Source of the DNA: Rapana venosa
Lineage: Eukaryota > Mollusca > Gastropoda > Neogastropoda > Muricidae
Assembly: GCA_028751875.1 (NCBI GenBank)
Contig: CM054155.1
Location: 44,688,421 to 44,752,420, forward strand
Direction of reading: 5' to 3'
Length of the DNA: 64,000 nucleotides
Under the pieces are notes generated by a model. The model ran no database searches, was not told where the DNA came from, and saw only the letters and a program-made list of their open reading frames with translations. The translations under genes and the position numbers were made by a program. This document shows, in pieces, positions 49,766-61,700 of the stretch (its first letter is position 1; each line of letters opens with the position of its first letter).

Positions 49766-52700
49766 TTATGTCTAAACAAAAACCCCAAAGGGAACACCCT
49801 CTTCTCCCCAATGAATTTAACAAAGCAGCCATCAATCAAACACATACTTCATGACATTTTCACATACTGTTTATTCCTTCTCTCCCACCTCCAGTTATGA
49901 CCCACGGCAACAAGAGAGTTGTCCCTGGCAAAATTCTTAGAAAAAAGCCACTCTGATAGGGAAACAAATACAGCTGCAGAAAAAAAAAAAAAAAAAAAAA
50001 AAAGGGTGAAAGGGTGGCGCAGCGCTAAGTGGCGACACGTTCTCCCGCTCTCCCCGGGGAGAGCAGCCCGAATTTCACGGAGAGAAATCTGCCATGACTT
50101 AAAGTGGTATGAAATAAAATCTGAGCGCTTTGATTTGTTGCTTTACAAGATTCAGCGCTATATAAATTCCATACATTATTATTATTATTATTATTTGCAC
50201 TACTGACACATAACACCGCTAAGCCCTCCCTCCTTGTTTACACATAAGATTCTTCTTCTTCTTCCTTTTTTGTCATGTTTCTCCCAGGGGAGGTTTGACA
50301 TTGATGAGCCTTCTCCATCTCTCTCTGTTTTGAGCTTCCCCCAAATTCTTCCCACCAAATAAATCACATACCTTTTTCACCCATGCAAAACAAAACCCAA
50401 CATTCACACTGAAGACACACTGAAGACAAAACACGTCAGGGGGCTGACACATTACACACACACTACTAAGTCTGAAACTCCCTGCAAGGAAAACACATCA
50501 ACGACTGAAACTTTCTTTTTATGTGTGAAAATAACAAAAGAAAATATGTATAAAAATTTTTTTTTTTTAAAAGTACTGATTAAATACTACCAGAAAAGTA
50601 TATAAACACACAAACGCAATGGGAGATCTACAAAAAACAACCAAAGAACAACCTTTTTAAATATTATATAAAGTTAGCAAGTACACACATATGAATGCAC
50701 GCATGCACACACACACTCACTCACTTTCACACACACACTCACACCCACTTTCACACACACTCACTCACTCACTCACACTCACTTTCACACACCACACTTT
50801 CACACATACTCACACAACACACCCACTTTCACACTCACTCACACACACCACACACACTCACACACACACACACACACGCACTCTACCAAGCCTGCCCACA
50901 TCATCTCACCAGAGGCATGGACCCCGGACATCCAGTCGGCCACCCCAGTGCCCTCAGTGGCCGGAACGTAGAACGGAGTGCCTCCTGGCGTCTGCAGCAG
51001 ACTTTCTCCGCACTCCGACCCGTACGCCGACAGACCGTTCTCTTCGTCGTCCTCCTCGTCTTCGGTCGTCGTTATCACCTCCGCTGCCGAGTGGTGGTCG
51101 CCCCCTCTGAACTTCCCAAAGCTGGACGGCACTGTCCCACCTGTTTCAACAACAACGACAACGACAACCTTAGTGTGGAGACAGGGGGCATTTGGAGACA
51201 GGGGGGCATTTGGAGACAAGGGGGAGGGGGGCATTTGGAGACAGGGGGGAGGGGGCATTTGGAGACAGGGGGGCATTTTGGAGACAGGGGGGAGGGGGCA
51301 TTTGGAGACAGGGGGGGCATTTGGAGACGGGGGGAGGGGGCATTTGGAGACAGGGGGGGGCATTTGGAGACAGGGGGGGGGGCATTTGGAGACAGGGGGG
51401 AGGGGCATTTGGAGACAGGGGGAGGGGGGCATTTGGAGACAGGGGGGGCATTTGGAGACAGGGGGGGGGGCATTTGGAGACAGGGGGGGATTTGGAGTAC
51501 AGGTGGAGGGCATATTTGGAGACAGGGGGGATTTGGAGACAGGGGGGAGGGGGCATTTGGGAGTGGAGGAGGGGGGGGGGGATTGGAGAAGGGGGGAGGG
51601 GGGGGGGTTTGGAGAAGGGGGGGGGCATTTGGAGACAGGGGGGGATTGGGAGACAGGGGGGCATTTGGAGACAGGGGGGAGGGGGATTTGGAGACGGGGG
51701 GGGGGGGAATTTGGAGACAGGGGGAGGGGGGCATTTGGAGACAGGGGGGGGGAGGGGGAGAAGGGGGGAGGGAGGCATTTGGAGACAGGGGGGGGAGGGG
51801 GGGGGAATTGGAGACAGGGGGAGGGGGGCATTGGAGACAGGGGGGGAGGGGCATTTGGAGACAGGGGGGGCATTTGGAGACAGGGGGGAGGGGGCATTTG
51901 GAGACAGGGGGGGCATTTGGAGACAGGGGGGGGGGCATTTGGAGACAGGGGGGGATTTGGAGACAGGGGGGAGGGGGCATTTGGAGACAGGGGGGAGGGG
52001 GCATTTGGAGACAGGGGGGGCATTTGGAGAGGGGGGGATTTGGAGACAGGGGGGAGGGGGCATTTGGAGACAGGGGGGAGGGGGGAGTTTTTTGGAGGAC
52101 AAGGGGGAGGGGGGCATTTGGAGACAGGGGGGGATTTGGAGACAGGGGGGGGATTTGGAGACAGGGGGGGGAGGGGGGGGGGAATTTGGAGACAAGGGGG
52201 GAGGGGGCATTTGGAGACAGGGGGGAGGGGGGCATTTGGAGACAGGGGGGGGGGGGGGGGGGGAATTTGGAGACAAGGGGGGAGGGGGGCATTTGGGAGC
52301 AGGGGGGAGGGGGCATTTGGAGACAGGGGGGAGGGGGGGCATTTGGAGACAGGGGGGAGGGGGGCATTTGGAGACAGGGGGCATTTGGAGACAGGGGGGG
52401 GAGGGGGGCATTTGGAGACAGGGGGGGAGGGGGGGGGGGGGAATTTGGAGACAAGGGGGGAGGGGGGCATTTGGAGACAGGGGGGAGGGGGGGGAATTGG
52501 AGACAAGGGGGAGGGGATTTGGAGACAAGGGGGAGGGGGGCATTTGGAGACAGGGGGAGGGGGGCATTTGGAGACAGGGGGGAGGGGGGCATTTGGAGAC
52601 AGGGGGGAGGGGGAGACAAGGGTGAGGGGGGCATTTGGAGACAAGGGGGAGGGGGCATTTGGAGACAGGGGGGGAGGGGGGCATTTGGAGACAGGGGGGG

Positions 52701-55700
52701 GGGGGGGATTCGGAGACAAGGGGGAGGGGGGAGACAAGGGGGAGGGGGGCATTTGGAGACAGGGGGGAGGGGTGGCATTTGGAGACAGGGGGGAGGGGGG
52801 CATTTGGAGACAGGGGGGAGGGGGGCATTTGGAGACAGGGGGGAGGGGGGGATTCGGGACAAGGGGGAGGGGGAGGACAAGGGTGAGGGGGCATTTGGAG
52901 ACAAGGGGGAGGGGGCATTTGGAGACAAGGGGGATTTGGAGACAAGGGGGAGGGGGGAATTTGTAGTCTGTGGTTCTCAGGCAGCAAGTGGAAAAGAAAT
53001 GCTGTGGAGAAAAAAATCAAGGTGCAATCAAACAAAACAACAACCACCAAACAAAGAAAAACATTCTACAAAAAAAGTAAGACAGTAGTAAAATCAGTGC
53101 TTTAAATACTTAACGAAAATAAAACAGGTTTACCAAAGAAAAGAAAGCCAAAAATTGAATATAGTAAAACGTGTCCTTCGATTGTAAAAAGAAAGAAATA
53201 CAAATACACACGGCAGCCGCTACCAATAAAAACGAGTCTTTTTTTTAAAGAAGTTTAAAGTCAAAACTGCCAATGTATCTAATAACCTCTACCAGTTTGT
53301 TCTGTTTTGTTTTTAAAAAGAGAATGTGCACTTTCAAAATGAAAAGAAGAAAATGCCAGTATGACTAGAAGCCTCTACTTGTCCAAAAAGAGATCTGTGC
53401 ACTGGACATAAACCTAAAACAGTGAGAAAAATGTGAACACAAATAAAAACAACTGTTTCAATTTAAAATGAGATGGTCTTTTCCTAAATCAGAGATATTT
53501 CTGAATGCTTAATAGTTTCACTGAAATGGAATCATAGCGACAGCAGTAATAGTTTTCTTTTAAGAACATTGGTTTGAGCATTGCTTTTCAAGCTTCTGCA
53601 TGGTGTCACTATTCAACATCTCAGATTTATGTAATTGAATGTTACTGTCATTTTGTTCTGATGAAAACAACTGTAATCAACACAGCCCTGGTTTCTTCAA
53701 ACATCCTCAGTGAAACTTTTTTCCCACCTGAAGACTTAAATTTGAAACTCAATTACTCTAGAGTAAATCATCTGTCATCTACTCACGATGTAGAGAAGAT
53801 TCTTGGCAGATTTACAGGATACTTTTGTTAGAATATTGAATTAGAAAATCCACAGGAGATGCTATGCACAATGCTTGCTAAGAAAGAAGTACATTTGATT
53901 AATTCTTGCATTTAATCAAGAGACATTAGTTTTTGTTTGAACAATTCTGTAAGTGTTGTTTTATACAAATATCAGCGTAAATAAAATTGTACGTCATTCA
54001 CAATTTTTTTTTTTTTACATCACTTCATGCTCAACTAGAATAAATAAATAGATAAATAAAAAAGACCCACTAAAAGACTGAATTTTTCATGCATAATTCT
54101 TACATACATGCTGCAACACAAGTGTACCATGCAAACAAAAGACTAGGGTCTCTGACTTTGATCCGGAACAAAACCATCCACACAAAGAGCCTGACAAAAT
54201 GTTAAGTGACGAAACAAAGTGTAACCAAACTGGAAAAAGAACAGCTTCAACACGAGGAGCAGGCTGATGGATTGCTCAACAACAAAGGGCAGCTGCAAAC
54301 TTCAAATATGTTGTGAGGGTTTTTCCCTCTCACATAGCTGGGCTTTGAAAATCTGGGAGCATGGCAATGAGATCTCAAAGTTGTATACAGTCCCCAAAAA
54401 GCACCTAAAGCTTCAAATTCTTCCCACTTCATTATTCCAGGGTGGTCAAGTTTGCCTTTAATCTCTGTTCTGCAATCCATCCTTCATCATCTGCAATCCT
54501 TCATCCTGATGACCTGATGCATGCTTGAATTAGTACATCCCAGGCACAGCCAGGATATTCAATGGCTTGGTTTTGAGGGGGAGAGTACACACACCTCTCC
54601 GTAAAGCAAAGCTAACGTTTCAGAGCAATTTGTCAGAAGACCATGTCAGTGTCTACTACAAGGGAAACACGTTCCTCCTGCCCTAAGTCCCCACACCACA
54701 CACCATGTTAAGACAAACACTGAAAAAAGAGACTAAGGTGACCTGGTCGCTCACTGAGTCTAGCCGTAGCAGCGGCAGCTGGGGGTGCAACAGGGGTGGC
54801 GGGCCTCGGCGGGTACCCGGGCAACAGCGGGTAGCGGTATCCAGCTCCTGGGGCCAGCTGCGGGGTCTGAGGGTAGGGTGGATACTGGGCGGGGTGGTAG
54901 GGGGAGCCCATGAAGTAGGGGGGGCTTTTTCATTTGGGAGGTGCCGCCCCTGGGCGTGAGCAGTTGGGTGGGGGCCCGCCGTGCCGCTGCTGCTCCCGCC
55001 GCCTTGTTGGTCGGGAAAATCGTCCGTGTCGGTGGAGAGGGGCGGACAGAGGAAAATTAAACAGCCCCAAATTAAAGTAACCAGCATACCCTCAAAAAAG
55101 AAGGCAGAAACAAAACACCCCTTACCCCCCTTTCCCCAATCCTCACCCCAACGAAAAAAACAAAACAGATTTAACACAAAGAAACCACCATCAGGTCAAA
55201 AATGAGCCAAAAACCCCCATTTGCTCTTTAAAATTAGCCCCAAAAAAGCCTTTATCATGGATTTTCCCCGTAGTTCTCTTTTTAATGCTACCCCCTTTCC
55301 CCCCCCCCCTAAGTGGTTGTGTGTTTTTAAATTTGATATTTTTTTTTTTTGATATTTTTGGATGGGTTTCAGGTTGTGAATGTTTGAATGCAAGGTTTTG
55401 ATTTTTTTACTTTACAAGATTGCGCATTAAATTCCCTTATTTTATTATTATTTTTAAATTACACAGATATCACAGCATCGTCCAATTCTATATGTCGTTG
55501 TTTTGTTGTTGTTGTTATGCGTTCCACACTTCACACCCTTTAGGTCATCCGAATATGCACCTGCATCACTTGGTACCACTGGGTGAAAATCTGCAGTTAA
55601 AATCTTCAGGCACCCCACAACAGGTAGCCATTTTAGTCGGAGGATTTTTTCCCCCTGTAAACCTTTTGTGCCCAATCTCCGGACTGAAGAACTCTCTTCA

Positions 55701-58700
55701 GCGCCAAGTATTTTTCAGCGCTGCATCACCAATTCCTCAACATTCAGTCTATGTCAGAACAACATGGTTTTTCTGGGTCAGGGGTGAAGGATGGTATGTC
55801 TGCTGTTATGCGCATAAGTCAACTTGAGGTGTGAAATCTTGGTACTGAGAAAAACTGTCCTTTTTTAAAATATGACCTGCGCCATCAACGAAAGTCTCCT
55901 ATGGTGGTGAATGGAAGTGTGGAATTAAGTCGCCCATGGCAGCGAAAAAGTGAAAGGAGGAGGGTGCAGGTTGTTATGCTGAGAGCATGTTCCGACTGAA
56001 GACAACCTCAACATAATGTTCTGAAGCATAACAACAGTTTAATGCAGGCCTCGGCACCTGGCTACACCAATAACTGACACAGCTTTGGGCCTGGGCCAAC
56101 CTCTGACATAACATGCACCCCTCAATGAGGAAATATAAGATTTTTTAACCCCCCCACAAAATAAATAACAGCATTCACCAAGAGCAGACTACTACTCCCA
56201 CGTCAGGGTGACTGACTCACCCTCAGCTGGCGTATTGCATCCTTGGCCTCTGCTAGTTCCACCTTCATCGTGGCCATAGTGTCCCGGTTTGTTATCAGGG
56301 CACTCTGTCACAGCATAACCACAGCACGTACACATGTCGTCCACACCTTCCGATTCTCATTTCATCGTCAAGTTTTTAGAAAACCACGTTTACAATAAAG
56401 AATTACAAGATCAGAATACTCTGGTGATGTCATTTTTTTTATATCTTTTTCTTCAACTCAGTCTCATTTGCTATTTATCAGTTATCATAGCTACTACTAC
56501 TAGGTAGCATAAGTATCATTGCCTTACGTTATAAGCCTTAAACTCTCTTCTTCAAGACAAAACAAAACTTCTCTCTTGTACTTTGTCTGAAACTTGTTTG
56601 GGGACATTGGAATTTCAAGGAATTAAAAAGTGTGACTTTTCCTGATCAAACATTTTCTTCACAAACAGCACAAATTCAGAGGTACCTACATGCACTCTTG
56701 TCAAATCGACAGCACGCTTTAATAAACAAAACAAAACAAAAACCTAACTAATAAACTATGTCGATGTGGTAAACATTATATAGCCTTACAAAGAAGAAAC
56801 AACAGCATCATCACCATACCTTCAGCTCTTCCATCAAAGTGTGGTTTTCCCCTAAAGCAGCCTGGAAACAAAAACAAAAAAGCCATTATTAAACATTTGT
56901 TACAAATGCAACCACAGCAGACATGGTTTAGTGTTGGTATGAGTAAACGCCTCTATATCATAAACACAAATACATGTTTATAAACTCTCTCTCTCTCTCA
57001 CACACATGCACACGACCACGACCACTGGAATATACCCACAACTACACAAGCATACAAATTTTTGTTTAACCAAAGGCCATAACCATTTTTGTGTCAAAGG
57101 TAATACTGGGGGAAAAAAATGGTGAAGACTGATCTTTGAAAACTAAAAATCCTACAAGACAAATGATTGATCAACTAATCTCTTTAAAAAACAACAACAC
57201 CCGGGTCGTCAGATTGCGAGCGCAATGTTCTAACCACAAGGCTATCCCGTCCCCCGGTTTTCAGTTTTCACATATACAGTTTTCACATATACACCCACTT
57301 TTCCACACACACACACGTGTGCTCAAGCAAATGCACACGCGCACACATACACTTCAAACCTAAGAAGTGCACCTCCAAGCAGGCTACACTACACACTACC
57401 CTACACTACACTACACTACACAGCACAGCACACCACACTTCACTACCCTACATTACACTACCCTACACTACACTACACTACCCTACACTACACTACACTA
57501 CACTACCCTACACTACCCTACCCTACACTACACCACCCTACACTACACTACCCTACCCTACCCTACCCTACACTACACCACCCTACACTACCCTACCCTT
57601 ACACTACACCACCCTACACTACACAACACTACCCTACCCTACCCTACACCACCCTACCCTACAAAACACTACACTACCCTACCCTACACTACACAACACT
57701 ACACTACACCACACTACCCTACACTACACTTCACTACCCTACACTACACTTCACCACCCTACACTACACCACACTACCCTACACTACACTTCACTACCCT
57801 ACACTACACCACACTACACTACACCACACTACCCTACCCTACACTACCCTACCCTACCCTACACTACACCACCCTACACTACACTACCCTACCCTACCCT
57901 ACCCTACCCTACACTCCACTACCCTACACTACCCAGCACAGCACAGACCTTGAGCTGGCCATCGGAGTCCTGCAGCTGTGTGACCAGGCCCCTGTACATG
58001 ACGGCCAGCTCCTCGTTCCTGTCCAGCACCGTCTTGAAGAGCTGTGACTGGGAGAAGTTGATGGACTTGATCTGGGCGTCCAGCCGCTCCGGCGAGGGCC
58101 GGGTGTGGGAGGGGGGGCTGGGCACAGGAGGGGGGTGACTTGGGCTGTCCGTCGTCACCTGCAACAGGTGGGAAAACAGCCTCGAGTTACAGGTTGCCAA
58201 GGCAGGTGGTGTCGCTGGAGATGTCTGACCAATACACTCCAGTATCCTTCCGTCCTGATAAACAAAACGCAGACTATTTGCAGGGTATGTGTAGAAAGTG
58301 GAGACGTCCTCCTCACTACAGTTCTGAGATGTATCCCGATTCAGTGAGGCCAGCACATGGTCAGGAGAAGTAGTATTATTGAATGGAATCGTGTCAGTGG
58401 CACATCGTCCGCATCTTCATTACGACACACCATACCATGCAGTTCATAATAAGTGTGACCAAGGCTAAGGAAATACCCAAATCGGTGAACACTTTGCAAG
58501 ATCACACAAGTGTCGACTGCACCAAAACAAAACACAAAAAATCGAAAGTTACCTCTGACATCAGCAATCGCTGGCGCACTGTCCTGGAGTGACCAGGAGA
58601 CTTTGGCGTGCTGTGGGGCTGGTTATTCACGCCAAAACCATTGTGATGCTTGACTGGCGTACTCAGCATGGACGTCTCGTCTATATCCCCTCTCTGACTG

Positions 58701-61700
58701 TTCTCAGTCTCTGTTCACATCAACACACACACACACATATATATATATGCATATTTCTTTGGTGTTAGCCTGCAAGAAGAGCTTAAAAATTATGGAATGA
58801 TGGTATACAGCTTTCACCAAAAAAAGTTTGCTTTTTTTCCAGTCATGAACCTTCCACTCTACCCACAAGAAAGCAGACATGGTTCACACACAACATGTAC
58901 TTCTTAAAACATTGACCCAGTGTTCTCTAATTGCCCAGTGTTCTCTAATCGCATCTTGCTCTTTTTTTTCTTTTCTTTTTTTAGTTATATGCTTCTGAAT
59001 TTTTTTTTAGCTATATGCTTCTGATTTTGTACTTCTGAACAGCTGTAAGTGTTATCAATTAATGTCTACTCCTAACTTTACCTGGTAGAAGACCTATTTC
59101 AAATCACATACCTTTACTACACTGTGCCAAAGATTTTCTGTAATTACATCTACACGTATTACCTCGTTGACATGATTCCAATCATGCATTTCTTACTGAA
59201 ATAATGTACAGGGGATTTTTTCATCACACATCCTCGTTGACATGATTCCAATCATGCATTTCTTACTGAAATAATGTACAGGGGTTTTTTTTTCATTACA
59301 CATCCTCGTTGACATGATTCCAATCATGCATTTCTTACTGAAATAATGTACAGGGGATTTTTTTCATTACACATCCTCGTTGACATGATTCCAATCATGC
59401 ATTTCTTACTGAAATAATGTACAGGGGTTTTTTTCATCACACATCCTCGTTGACATGATTCCAATCATGCATTTCTTACTGAAATAATGTACAGGGGTTT
59501 TTTTTTCATTACACATCCTCGTTGACATGATTCCAATCATGCATTTCTTAATGAAATAATGTACAGGGGATTTTTTCATCACACATCCCAAACTCCCTTA
59601 CTGCAAACATGCACTTAGTTATGACTTGGTACTTTTTTTTTAAAAAAAATGGTCAGCCATTACATTCCTAAGTCCCATATCAAGGGCCTGGACAGCCACA
59701 ATAACAGAACCTATTGAACAGAATATAAATAAAATAACAGAACCCATAACTACTGAATAAATAACATGAATAAACAAATTTGAAAGCACGGCCTGAACCG
59801 TTAACCTTACACAAAAACTGGAACAAGAAGAGAAGAAGGCCAACAACAGAACCTCACTCACCCCAATCAAAACAGTTTATCTTGGACTCCACATCATCCA
59901 GCTCTCTTGTCAACAGAATGTTCAGCTCCTGAAATCAGAAAGACACAGGCCTTCAACTGGTGCCATACCGACCACACACACACCTATATCATTTTAATTA
60001 TCTTGTTCAAGAGGATTTTTCCTCTGGAGTTAACATCAGTGAGGACTCCACTCCCCCCAAAAGTCCTTAAGATGAGACTATAAACCAAGGTCCTGTGAGC
60101 AACAATCAGGTAAAACTCCAAACTGGCATGCTCTGGAATCACCCCTTACTTTATAATTAACCATACCAAGTTATACCAAACAGACATATAAAGCAACAAT
60201 TCACCATACCAAGCTATTTCAAACAGACATATAAAGCAACAATTGACCATACCAAGTTATATCAGTCAGACAATAAAGCAACAATTCACCATACCAAGCT
60301 ATTTCAAACAGACATATAAAGCAACAATTGACCATACCAAGTTATATCAGTCAGACAATAAAGCAACAATTCACCATACCAAGCTATTTCAAACAGACAT
60401 ATAAAGCAACAATTCACCATACCAAGTTTCGGATGAGACTATAAACCGAGGCCCTGTGTGCGAACGCATGCAGAACATCTTGCGCTATATAAAATCCATA
60501 CATTATTACTATTATATCAAACAGACATATAAAGCAACAATTGACCATATCAAGCTATATCAGGCAGACATATAAAGCAACATTCATACACCAGTGCATC
60601 TTTGCTGAGAGATCAGAGAACAGGCAAAACTGGCACCAACCATAACGAACAACACAAAACAGCCATCTTCGCCCGCAGTAAAAAGGCACTGTTTTGGGGA
60701 CCTTCAGAGAATTCTGAGGTTCAACAACAGTGATACTTTTGCGTACACAACCATTTGGTTTTCTCCCCATCTTTTAGGTAGCCGCATTCCGACTTCAGGG
60801 ATGGGGTCTAAACACGACACTTGTGTGCATACATTAAAAAAATGTTGTCATCCATTCCTGCTGGCATGAAATGGCCTACTCTTCCGAAAGGCAGAACGTG
60901 TCTCACTTGTGCACAAGATGTTCTGCATGCATATGCACCTGAGGCCTCAGTTTATAGTCTCATCTCGTCAAACTGGGAAGAAAGGGCGAGGCTGGGAACC
61001 AAACCCAAAACCTCACAAATTACTTGTGAGGCAGGTGAATGTTGTCTTAACCATACTGCCACCTTCCTTCTTCAACCAGTGGTTTCAAGTAACCGGTTTC
61101 AATAACTTCCCATTCCACGCCTGGTTTGGCCTTGCACGTGCACTGAAAGCTGGAGGTTTGTGGCGACAACAGTCTACACCTCCAAAACAACACACCTAGT
61201 CAAGACTCCTCAGCTACGCTATTACTGCCCACCACGCTAGTGATCGATAGTTACTGTCCTCAGTGTAGGGCTTCATGAATGTCCTGTGTATGTCCCACCA
61301 GAACAGGCACAGCTGAACACCACCGAAATGACCCAGCAACAGCGCAGGGTCTGTGATGACTACAGGGTGGCCTCACGGTGCTCTAAGCAATACAGGCTTT
61401 GCACATGCAACAGAACAAGCCTGAGAGTGTACAGCTACTTCAAAATGACTCTCACAAAGTAGCAACACCTGGACTCCCACAGAAAGAAAAAAAAAAGAAC
61501 CCCCCTCCCAACAAAAAGCCACACAAAGGACAAACCAGACTGCACAGAACACCCCCAAGAACAGAATCAAGCTTTACATGATTCTTGTTTCCGCCCAGGT
61601 GGTCCATGGTGAGGTAGAGGGCATCTCGTGCCTGGACAATGAGAGCGGTGTACTTCTGGCGTCGGGTCTCCTCTGGCCCGGTGCCTTCCAGCTCCCGCTG

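Noticed and set aside
50695..53088. 797-codon plus-strand frame and 617-654-codon minus-strand frames rich in Gly/Glu or Pro/Ser
   Set aside because: They are translations of the G-rich minisatellite; open in several frames on both strands at once, with no start context or splice logic.
57317..58138. 273-codon frame of Thr/Leu/Pro/Tyr
   Set aside because: Translation of the CTACC/CTACA array that runs antisense over exon 5.
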